DNA of 28,949 bases from Verrucomicrobiota bacterium (GTDB taxonomy: Bacteria > Verrucomicrobiota > Verrucomicrobiia > Limisphaerales > JAFMIX01). A program made the translations under genes and the position numbers. The notes under the pieces were generated by a model, which saw only the letters and a program-made list of their open reading frames with translations, was not told the DNA's origin and ran no database searches. Position 1 is the stretch's first letter. Each line of letters starts with the position of its first letter. This document shows positions 1-6,342 of the stretch, piece after piece. The stretch lies in assembly GCA_026397895.1 (NCBI GenBank), contig JAPLTZ010000068.1, positions 1-28,949 on the forward strand. The letters are read 5' to 3'.

Positions 1-46
1 CCGAGTTGTAGGCGGGCACGACGATGCTGATGCGCGGGGCCGGCAT
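1..46 (-). CDS. Glycosyltransferase family 2, N-terminal fragment (cut by window edge)
   Basis: On the minus strand an ATG at 46-44 opens a frame that runs off the window start. The 15 visible residues read MPAPRISIVVPAYNS. The hydrophobic strand followed by VPAYN is the signature first beta strand of family 2 (GT-A fold) glycosyltransferases, which transfer sugars from nucleotide-sugar donors. The start lies one base after the TGA (50-48) of the preceding gene, so the two are almost certainly co-transcribed and probably translationally coupled. Only the first strand is visible, so donor, acceptor and length are unknown. Confidence 0.75.
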   Translation of the reverse strand, partial: MPAPRISIVVPAYNS

Positions 47-47
47 A

Positions 48-929
48 TCAGGCAAGCTGCGCGAGCAACTTCCGCGCGAGTTCCGGGTGGCGGTCGTATT
101 GGTGGAGGGTGTTGACGACGTGACCGGCGGCGTTGAGGACGCGGCCGTTTTCATCAAGGCGGATCTGCCCGGCGTCCAGATGATGCATCGTGAGGACGGG
201 GCCGGTTTCGTTGTCGAAGAAGTGCAGCGCCGGCGGCGGCTGGCGGTAGATCACCCAGTTGTGCGCGGCCTGGTCAATCGTCTGCCGGCTCTTGGTGGCG
301 AACAGCGCGCGGGTCATCCGCTCCAGATAATCCTCCATCGCCGCCGTGGTGCCGATGACCGTGCCGGCGCAGGAGATTTTTTTATCGCCCAGCTCGCGCA
401 CAGCGGCGCCGCCGAAACCGAGGCGCAGCCACTTGGAATTCATGGGGCAGTTGCCGAGGGTTTTGTGGCCGTCCTCCATGAACACGCCCAGGCCGTCCGG
501 CAGCGCGAAGTCGAACGGGTCGCGTTGGAACAGGATGTCGCGGGTGTCGGCCAGCAGCACGCGGTCGTAGGCCGGCTGGGCGATTTCCAGAAACGATTGG
601 TAGCAGACAAACCGCGCCGCCGCCGGGTGCAGGAAGGACAAAGCCGCCTGCGTCCGCCACCGCCGCCGCTGCGCGGGTTTCATGAACCACGCCGCCGCCG
701 CCGCGAACCGCGCCCAGCGGGGACGGAGATACGCGGGCGGCAGCGGCACGAGATTCACGCGGCGGGCGCGGAGAAAATCGAGCGCCGCGCGGTCGAGGTC
801 TTTCACGAACAGGCAGACATCGCCGCGATAACCGGCGCGCTCCAGCGACAGGAAGAAGGGCCGGAGCTGCGCCTCCGGCATGCCCGTCGCCAATCCCAGA
901 ATCAGATTTCTCGAAGCATTTTCGTTCAT
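48..929 (-). CDS. Putative glycosyltransferase (GT-A-like), 293 aa
   Basis: The protein opens with MNENASRNLILGLATGM and contains RVLLADTRDILFQRDPF around residues 120-136. An acidic D-x-R-D motif after a hydrophobic strand is typical of the metal and nucleotide-sugar site in GT-A-like enzymes that scan for objects such as LADTRDxxFQ. Later segments (FMEDGHKTLGNCPMNSKWLRLGFG, then a late HH pair and a HQYDRHPEL tail) resemble uncharacterised proteins found in glycan gene clusters. There is no signal peptide or membrane segment. The gene sits 9 bases after a clear family 2 glycosyltransferase and one base before another, which supports a role in building a surface glycan. The exact family assignment is inferred and the substrate is unknown. 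Confidence 0.7.
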   Translation of the reverse strand: MNENASRNLILGLATGMPEAQLRPFFLSLERAGYRGDVCLFVKDLDRAALDFLRARRVNLVPLPPAYLRPRWARFAAAAAWFMKPAQRRRWRTQAALSFLHPAAARFVCYQSFLEIAQPAYDRVLLADTRDILFQRDPFDFALPDGLGVFMEDGHKTLGNCPMNSKWLRLGFGGAAVRELGDKKISCAGTVIGTTAAMEDYLERMTRALFATKSRQTIDQAAHNWVIYRQPPPALHFFDNETGPVLTMHHLDAGQIRLDENGRVLNAAGHVVNTLHQYDRHPELARKLLAQLA

Positions 930-938
930 GACAATTTC

Positions 939-1892
939 TCAAAACCAGCCCCACAACGCCTCATCAGGCCGACGCCGCAGCCGGCGTTGGACAAATTTCC
1001 GGCGCGTAACGGCGGAAAGTTTTTTCAAATCCTGCCGCGCCGCCGGCGAGAGCGTCGCGTCCGCCTCCCAGCAATTCTGCCAGCGGCGCAACGCCCGTAG
1101 CCCGCGACCCAACCGCACATCGCGGGCATACGCCGCGCGGTTCAAATCCAAAACCTCCGCCTCCGGCCACGCCCGCCCCGTCAAGGCCGCCAGATGATCC
1201 CGCAGCGCCCGGCGCGTGCAAGCCTGCTGTTCCGCCACGCGCGCCGCGGAGATTTGCGCCGGGTGAATCCGGTAGCGCACCAGCACGTCGGACATCACGG
1301 CCAGCCTGCCTGCGCGGCTCCAGTCGCACCACAGCCGGTAGTCCTGCGCGAAGCGATCCGTTTCCGCATAACCGCCGTGCGCCAGAAACGCCGCGCGCCG
1401 GAAGGCGACCGTGCTGTGATTCAAAAAGCAATGCAGGCACAGCGACCACCGCAACACCTCGCTCGTCAACGGCGTGGTGATGGCCAGCGTCACCGGCTGA
1501 TCCCGCGCGTCAATCACCTCCACGCAGCCGAACGCCGCGTCCACGCCGGGATGCTCGCGGAGAAATTTTATCTGCGCCGCCAGCCGGTGCGGCACGGCTA
1601 CATCGTCCGCGTCCAGGCGGAAAAGAAATTCTCCGCGCGCCTGCCGCGCCGCTTCGTTGGCCGCGACGAACGGCCCGCCGCATTTCTCCCGGCGCAGGAT
1701 GCGGAAGCGCGCGTCCAACTTTGCAAACTCCGCCAGCACCGCCGGCGTCGCGTCCGTCGAGGCGTCGTCCACCACCAGACATTCCCAGTCCGCAAAACTT
1801 TGCTCCCGGATGCTGCGCAGCGCCGCCGGCAGAAACGCCGAGCCGTCGCGGACGGCGACAATCACGGTGGCGGCGGGCGGGGTGGAATTCAT
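939..1892 (-). CDS. Glycosyltransferase family 2
   Basis: A 317-residue protein if started at the ATG at 1892-1890 (MNSTPPAATVIVAVRDGS). An upstream in-frame ATG at 1928 would add 12 residues of atypical sequence, so the shorter start is preferred. Family 2 hallmarks are in order: the first strand TVIVAVRDGSAFLPAAL, the donor-binding WECLVVDDASTDAT and the metal-binding FLFRLDADDVAVPHR with its D-x-D. The C-terminal third is basic and arginine-rich, without obvious membrane segments. It would move a sugar from a nucleotide donor to a growing glycan in the cytoplasm. It is the first gene of a three-gene minus-strand run of glycosyltransferase-type genes and diverges from deoC. Confidence 0.88.
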   Translation of the reverse strand: MNSTPPAATVIVAVRDGSAFLPAALRSIREQSFADWECLVVDDASTDATPAVLAEFAKLDARFRILRREKCGGPFVAANEAARQARGEFLFRLDADDVAVPHRLAAQIKFLREHPGVDAAFGCVEVIDARDQPVTLAITTPLTSEVLRWSLCLHCFLNHSTVAFRRAAFLAHGGYAETDRFAQDYRLWCDWSRAGRLAVMSDVLVRYRIHPAQISAARVAEQQACTRRALRDHLAALTGRAWPEAEVLDLNRAAYARDVRLGRGLRALRRWQNCWEADATLSPAARQDLKKLSAVTRRKFVQRRLRRRPDEALWGWF

Positions 1893-2015
1893 GGCTGGCG
1901 CGGCAATGCCCGGCTTAATTACGGGCAAACCCGCGCCTGTTCAAGATGGAAAACCCGGACGCCGGCCGCGAAAGTGGATTGACTCCGCGCGGCGGGCGGG
2001 ACAGATTTTGCCACC

Positions 2016-2954
2016 ATGAAAGCCCTAGCTGTGCCAAGGAGCAGCCTGCGACCATCAGCCGCCGCGCGCCTCGCCATTCCCACCGTTGACCAAGTGATGG
2101 CCGAGGAACGCGCCGCGTCCTTCACCAAACGCAGCATCAAGACCAGCGCCAAGCTCGCCGGCCTCAAGCTGGCCGTGAGCATGATGGACCTCACCACCCT
2201 CGAAGGCAAAGACACGCCCGGCAAAGTCGCCTATCTGTGCCGCAAGGCGCTCCAACCCATCGAGGCGAAATACAACGTCCCCTCCTGCGCCGCCGTGTGC
2301 GTCTATCCGAACATGGTGAAATACGCGCGCAAGTTCCTCGGCGAAAACTCGCCCGTGAACGTCGCGTCCGTCGCTACCGGTTTTCCCAGCGGGCAGATGC
2401 CGCTCCGCACCAAGCTCGAGGAAGTCCGCCGCGCCGTCGGCGATGGCGCGGATGAAATTGACATGGTCATTGACCGCTGCGCCTTCCTCCTCGGCGACTA
2501 CGGAAAAGTTTTCGACGAAATCGCCGCCACCAAGGAAGCCTGCGGCCCGACGCACCTGAAGGTCATCCTCGAAACCGGCGAACTCGTCACCTACGACAAC
2601 GTCCGTCTCGCCAGCGAAATCGCCATGCAGGCCGGCGGCGATTTCATCAAGACCAGCACCGGCAAGGTCACGCCCGCCGCCACCATGCCCGTCACGCTCG
2701 TCATGCTGGAGGCCATCCGCGATTACTTCTTTGCCACCGGCATCCGCATCGGCATGAAACCCGCCGGCGGCATCCGCAATTCCAAGCAGGCGCTCCACTA
2801 TCTCGTGATGGTCAAGGAAACCCTCGGCGACGACTGGCTCACGCCCGACCTCTTCCGCTTCGGCGCGAGCACGCTGCTGAACGACGTCCTCATGCAAGTC
2901 GCCAAGACCGTGGACGGCAATTATCAAGGCGCGGATTACTTCTCGCTTCCCTGA
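2016..2954 (+). CDS. deoC: Deoxyribose-phosphate aldolase
   Basis: This class I aldolase cleaves 2-deoxyribose-5-phosphate to glyceraldehyde-3-phosphate and acetaldehyde in deoxynucleoside catabolism. The 312-residue protein has the family landmarks: MMDLTTLEGKDT near residue 57, the acid/base Asp in DEIDMVID (about D149), the Schiff-base Lys in DFIKTSTGKVTP (about K217), and the second active-site Lys in GMKPAGGIRNSKQAL (about K248). It is longer than the short bacterial type (about 220 residues) and closer in length to the long type of E. coli or animals. The first 25 or so residues look unlike the family, so the true start could be a little downstream. It is followed, across a GxxExxY cassette, by an aldehyde dehydrogenase that could oxidise the acetaldehyde. 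Confidence 0.95.
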   Translation: MKALAVPRSSLRPSAAARLAIPTVDQVMAEERAASFTKRSIKTSAKLAGLKLAVSMMDLTTLEGKDTPGKVAYLCRKALQPIEAKYNVPSCAAVCVYPNMVKYARKFLGENSPVNVASVATGFPSGQMPLRTKLEEVRRAVGDGADEIDMVIDRCAFLLGDYGKVFDEIAATKEACGPTHLKVILETGELVTYDNVRLASEIAMQAGGDFIKTSTGKVTPAATMPVTLVMLEAIRDYFFATGIRIGMKPAGGIRNSKQALHYLVMVKETLGDDWLTPDLFRFGASTLLNDVLMQVAKTVDGNYQGADYFSLP

Positions 2955-2957
2955 TTG

Positions 2958-2986
2958 AGACAGAATTAACAAAATTTACAGAATTA
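2958..2986 (+). repeat. Left inverted repeat bounding the GxxExxY gene
   Basis: The stretch begins agacagaattaacaaaatt and continues t-acagaatta. It lies four bases after the deoC stop and eight bases before the GxxExxY start. It matches the reverse complement of 3450-3479 over 19 consecutive bases and again over the final cagaatta, with one mismatch and one single-base gap between. It is far more A+T-rich than the neighbouring genes. Confidence 0.9.
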
Positions 2987-2993
2987 AAAACCG

Positions 2994-3452
2994 ATGAACT
3001 CGTCAGTCAAAATTTCTGAAAAAGAAATTCTGCATGGTTCTGTGAATTCTGTCTCTAAACCGGAATATGATTTGGCCGGTCAAGTCATCGGACTCGCGAT
3101 GAAGGTTCATCGCACGCTCGGCCCAGGCTTTCTCGAATCTGTTTACCAGAAGGCCCTGCTCTATGAATTGGTCAAAGCTGTTTTCGAGGTTGAATCGGAC
3201 AAACCGATTCAAGTCCGATATGAGGGCGTGATTGTCGGTGATTTCAAAGCCGACTTGATTGTGAACAACGAACTGATCGTTGAGTTGAAAGCAGTTTCCA
3301 GCATCATTGTGGAACATGAGGTGCAACTTGTGAATTATCTCACCGCGACTGGAAAAGACGTCGGCTTACTTATCAACTTTGGCGGACGCAGCCTTGAATA
3401 CAAAAAGAAATTCCGAAAACCAAAGCCAGCGGAGATTCCGGCCTTCCGCTAA
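2994..3452 (+). CDS. GxxExxY protein (PD-(D/E)XK-like fold)
   Basis: The 152-residue protein carries the family-defining motif at residues 45-51, within LGPGFLESVYQKAL. It then has KADLIVNNELIVELKAV, whose D87, E97 and K99 resemble the D...E-x-K catalytic set of PD-(D/E)XK nucleases. The family is widespread in Bacteroidetes, Planctomycetes and Verrucomicrobia; its biological role is not established, and nuclease activity here is inferred from the motif only. The gene is clearly more A+T-rich than deoC and the aldehyde dehydrogenase on either side. It is bounded by inverted repeats, the right one overlapping its stop codon, and a third copy lies inside codons 12-20. It appears to have been inserted between deoC and the aldehyde dehydrogenase as a cassette. 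Confidence 0.9.
   Translation: MNSSVKISEKEILHGSVNSVSKPEYDLAGQVIGLAMKVHRTLGPGFLESVYQKALLYELVKAVFEVESDKPIQVRYEGVIVGDFKADLIVNNELIVELKAVSSIIVEHEVQLVNYLTATGKDVGLLINFGGRSLEYKKKFRKPKPAEIPAFR
3027..3054 (+). repeat. Third repeat copy inside the GxxExxY coding region
   Basis: The stretch attctgcat-ggttctgtg-aattctgtct is in the same orientation as the right flank copy at 3451-3479 (aattctgcat-aattttgtt-aattctgtct). The outer blocks are identical and only the middle differs. It encodes residues 12-20, just upstream of the conserved domain that starts near residue 27, so the N-terminal tail of the protein is repeat-derived. With the left copy at 2958-2986 it could form a hairpin enclosing the start codon. 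Confidence 0.85.
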
Positions 3453-3479
3453 TTCTGCATAATTTTGTTAATTCTGTCT
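3450..3479 (-). repeat. Right inverted repeat, overlapping the GxxExxY stop codon
   Basis: The 30-base stretch begins with the TAA stop of the GxxExxY gene (3450-3452) and ends three bases before the aldehyde dehydrogenase ATG. Its reverse complement starts agacagaattaacaaaatt, identical over 19 bases to the left copy. Together the copies delimit a segment of about 522 bp. Confidence 0.9.
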
Positions 3480-3482
3480 AAA

Positions 3483-5024
3483 ATGAAAACGAAAACCAAA
3501 CCCGTCAAACTTTCCCCCAAACGCGCCGTCGCCACCATCACCGCGCATCCCGTCGTGCCGCTCAAGGACCGCCGCATCAATTTCGGCAACAAATGGGACT
3601 ACGCGCCCGCGCCGGAGGATTCCAAGAATTACCGCATCGCGCCGCGCCACGAGCTGTTCATTGACGGCAAATTCTCCGCGCCCGCCGCGCCGAAGTATTT
3701 CGACACCATCAATCCCGCCACCGAGGAGAAGCTCAGCGAAATCGCCCAGGGCGGCGAGGCCGACGTGGACCGCGCCGTGAAAGCCGCCCGCCGCGCCTAC
3801 GAAAAAGTCTGGAGCAAGATGCCCGGCCGCGAGCGCGGCAAATACCTCTACCGCATCGCCCGCATCGTCCAGGAGAAGGCGCGCGAACTCGCCGTGCTCG
3901 AATCCATGGACGGCGGCAAGCCCATCAAGGAAACCCGCGATGTGGATGTGCCCATCGTCGCCGCGCACTTCTTCTATCACGGCGGCTGGGCGGACAAATT
4001 GCAATACGCCTTCCCAGGCCGCACGCCGCGCCCGCTCGGCGTCGTCGGCCAGATCATCCCGTGGAATTTCCCGCTGCTCATGGCCGCGTGGAAGATCGCG
4101 CCCGCCATCGCCTGCGGCAACACCGTCGTCATCAAGCCCTCCAAGACCACCAGCCTCACGCTGCTGCGGCTCGCGGAAATCCTGCGCGAAGCCGAACTGC
4201 CCGACGGCGTCGTCAACGTCATCACCGGCATCGGCGAGACCGGCAACCACATCGTCAAGCATCCCGACATCAACAAAATCGCGTTCACCGGCTCGACCGA
4301 AATCGGCAAGCAGCTCGCGCAACTGACCGTCGGCACCGGCAAGAAACTCACGCTCGAACTCGGCGGCAAGGCGGCGAACATTTTGTTCGAGGACGCGCCC
4401 ATTGACCAGGCCATCGAGGGCGTCATCGCGGGGATTTATTTCAACATGGGCCACGTCTGCTGCGCCGGCTCGCGACTGCTCGTGCAGGAAAGCATCTACG
4501 CGAAAGTCGTCAAAAAACTGCGCGACCGCATCCAGACCCTGCGCATCGGCAACCCGCTCGACAAGAACACCGACATCGGCGCGATCAACAACCGCCCGCA
4601 GCTCGAAAAAATCCGCGAGATGGTGCAATGCGGCGTGACCGAAGGCGCCGAGCTGAATCAATCCACCTGCCCGCTGCCGGCGAAGGGCTATTGGTATCCG
4701 CCCACGTTCCTCACCGGCGTCACCGCGTCGCATCGCGTCGCGCAGGAGGAGATTTTCGGGCCGGTGCTGAGCGTGATGACGTTCCGCACGCCGGAGGAAG
4801 CCTTCGAGCGCGCGAACAACACGCCCTACGGCCTGAGCGCGGGGGTGTGGACGGACAAAGGCAGCAAGATTTTCAAGATGGTCAACAAGCTCCGCGCCGG
4901 CGTCGTGTGGGCGAACACCTTCAACAAGTTCGACCCGACCAGCCCGTTCGGCGGCTACAAGGAAAGCGGCTTCGGCCGCGAAGGCGGCGTGCAGGGTTTG
5001 GGGGCGTATTGCCGGCTCGACTGA
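3483..5024 (+). CDS. NAD(P)-dependent aldehyde dehydrogenase
   Basis: The 513-residue protein belongs to the classical ALDH superfamily and oxidises aldehydes to acids. Visible landmarks are PWNFPLLMAAWK with the oxyanion Asn (N195), KPSKTTSLT in the cofactor site, FTGSTEIGK, the general-base Glu in LELGGKAAN (about E292) and the nucleophilic Cys in NMGHVCCAGSR (about C326). EEIFGPVLSV and the C-terminal GGYKESGFGREGG are also present. The first 45 residues are a basic extension not needed for the fold. A TTG six codons upstream is in frame but lies inside the inverted repeat, so the ATG at 3483 is preferred. Its position after deoC suggests acetaldehyde as a natural substrate; that is inference. 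Confidence 0.93.
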   Translation: MKTKTKPVKLSPKRAVATITAHPVVPLKDRRINFGNKWDYAPAPEDSKNYRIAPRHELFIDGKFSAPAAPKYFDTINPATEEKLSEIAQGGEADVDRAVKAARRAYEKVWSKMPGRERGKYLYRIARIVQEKARELAVLESMDGGKPIKETRDVDVPIVAAHFFYHGGWADKLQYAFPGRTPRPLGVVGQIIPWNFPLLMAAWKIAPAIACGNTVVIKPSKTTSLTLLRLAEILREAELPDGVVNVITGIGETGNHIVKHPDINKIAFTGSTEIGKQLAQLTVGTGKKLTLELGGKAANILFEDAPIDQAIEGVIAGIYFNMGHVCCAGSRLLVQESIYAKVVKKLRDRIQTLRIGNPLDKNTDIGAINNRPQLEKIREMVQCGVTEGAELNQSTCPLPAKGYWYPPTFLTGVTASHRVAQEEIFGPVLSVMTFRTPEEAFERANNTPYGLSAGVWTDKGSKIFKMVNKLRAGVVWANTFNKFDPTSPFGGYKESGFGREGGVQGLGAYCRLD

Positions 5025-5047
5025 AAGCGGCGCAACTTTTTGAATCT

Positions 5048-5254
5048 ATGAACAAAATCATCGGAGTCATCCTGTTGGTTCTCGGCGTCTATCTACTGGT
5101 GCGCGGGCACGACATCGCGCAGTCCGTCAATTCGCAGGTCAAGAATCTCTTCACCGGCTCCCCCACGGACAAGGCGGTGCAATATTATCTCGGTGGCGCG
5201 ATTTGCGGCGCCGTCGGGTTTGTCCTCGTGTTCTTCCTGCCGTCCAAGAAATAA
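5048..5254 (+). CDS. Small membrane protein, DUF3185 family
   Basis: The 68-residue protein has two hydrophobic helices (IIGVILLVLGVYLLVRG and YYLGGAICGAVGFVLVFFL) separated by the polar loop AQSVNSQVKNLFTGSPTDKA. The order helix, S-Q-V, FTGSPTDK, helix matches the DUF3185 family of small inner-membrane proteins of unknown function. It begins 23 bases after the aldehyde dehydrogenase stop. The open frame extends far upstream through the aldehyde dehydrogenase gene, but only the ATG at 5048 makes sense by homology. Confidence 0.85.
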   Translation: MNKIIGVILLVLGVYLLVRGHDIAQSVNSQVKNLFTGSPTDKAVQYYLGGAICGAVGFVLVFFLPSKK

Positions 5255-5331
5255 ACCGCCAGAGTCACGCCGGCGGCGGGCGGCGGAAATTTGGGTTTTG
5301 ATTTTTTCCCGGCCCGGCGTAGGTTGCGGCC

Positions 5332-5676
5332 ATGAAAACAGCCTTTGCCTCTCTCATCGTTGGCGGTCTTTTCCTGACGGGTTGCGGCGACAGTTCCAAG
5401 CCGGGCACGGCGGCCAACACTTTCTCCAACACGGTCAATGCGCCCACGGACTACCTCGGCGCGCTCGGCAAGGCCAAGCAGTATTCCGAAAAGGTGATTG
5501 ATACCGCCGCGATCAACAACGCGCTCAATCTGTTCAACGAGGCGGAGGGGCGTTACCCCGCCGACCTGAACGAGCTGGTGGCGAAACATTATCTGCGCGA
5601 AGTTCCCAAAGCGCCCTACGGTTACAAGATCATCTACGACGCGGCCAAGGGCGAGGTGAAGGTGGTCAAGCAGTAA
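5332..5676 (+). CDS. Predicted lipoprotein, pseudopilin-like C-terminus
   Basis: The 114-residue product has a lipoprotein signal peptide: Lys at position 2, a hydrophobic core, then LTGC with the lipidated Cys at residue 18. A polar linker follows. Residues 58-110 (AINNALNLFNEAEGRYPADL, then a short spacer, then VPKAPYGYKIIYDAAKGEV) resemble the periplasmic segment of type II secretion pseudopilin-like proteins common in PVC bacteria. Those proteins describe an N-terminal helix, then a G-x-Y-P-x-D/T-L motif and a small beta region. It lacks the pilin prepilin helix, so a free-standing lipid-anchored version of this fold is likely. The function is unknown. Confidence 0.75.
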   Translation: MKTAFASLIVGGLFLTGCGDSSKPGTAANTFSNTVNAPTDYLGALGKAKQYSEKVIDTAAINNALNLFNEAEGRYPADLNELVAKHYLREVPKAPYGYKIIYDAAKGEVKVVKQ

Positions 5677-5721
5677 GCCGCGGCAACGCGGCGGCGGGAC
5701 GGCGAACATCGAAACCATTTT

Positions 5722-6285
5722 ATGCCGATGAACGGACATCTGCCGAAGGAGGTTTATCTGTTTGAGCGCCGGCCGTGGAACCAGCGGTGGTTTCTCTTCC
5801 TGCTGTGCGGGCTGTTGATTGCGGTGGATTATCTGACGGTGCCGTATCAGGTCTTTCCGTTCGTCTTCATTTTTCCCGTGATGCTGGTGGCGTGGAACTG
5901 GGGCTTCTGGCGGGCGGCGGTTTAGGCGGCGATCCTGTCGTTGAGCCGTTCCGGTCATCACCTCCTGCTGGGCGACCCGCACATCACGGGCAAGGATGTG
6001 TTCAACGCGCTGACACGGGTGGGCATCTTGTTTTTGCTGGCCTGGCTGGTGGCGGTCATCGCGGAGCTGACGCGGCAGTTGCGCCATCGCGTGCGGCAAC
6101 TGGAAGGCCTGCTGCCCATCTGCGCCAGTTGCAAGGCCATCCGCGACCATCAGGGAAACTGGATTCGGCTGGAACGCTACATCACCGGCCACTCGGAAGC
6201 GAAGTTCACCCACGGACTTTGCCCGGACTGCGCCCAAAAACTCTACGGCGACGTGCTGCCGCATACTCCCCACGAAGGCTTGTGA
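5722..6285 (+). pseudogene. Membrane protein with C-terminal CxxC module, interrupted by an in-frame amber codon
   Basis: Two open segments are in the same frame and separated only by a TAG at 5923-5925 (codon 68). The first encodes MPMNGHLPKEV and two hydrophobic helices. The second continues directly with AAILSLSRSGHH, a third helix (ILFLLAWLVAVIAEL), a short coiled coil (LRHRVRQLEGLLP) and a Cys-rich module ICASCKAIRDHQGNW...CPDCAQKLYG. That module is a familiar C-terminal element of PAS/kinase-like and membrane sensor proteins and probably binds a metal through its two CxxC pairs. The intact protein would be 187 residues. Either the gene is inactivated, the stop is read through, or the base is an error. 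A TTG at 5941 could start the second part on its own. Confidence 0.75.
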
Positions 6286-6342
6286 GCCGGTCGGTTGTAA
6301 CTAAAAACCGCGCCGCGCGTCCTTGAAAGCACATTCCGACGC

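Noticed and set aside
1979..2007. TTGACT and CAGATT spaced by 17 bases in front of deoC as a promoter
   Set aside because: The -10 matches only three of six positions and the start codon would be almost at the transcription start; too weak to list as a feature.
3465..3482. TTG start that would lengthen the aldehyde dehydrogenase by six residues
   Set aside because: It lies inside the right inverted repeat and encodes MLILSK, not family sequence.
2016..5024. Bacterial microcompartment locus because of deoC plus aldehyde dehydrogenase
   Set aside because: No shell protein genes are present and the aldehyde dehydrogenase is the classical, not the CoA-acylating, type.
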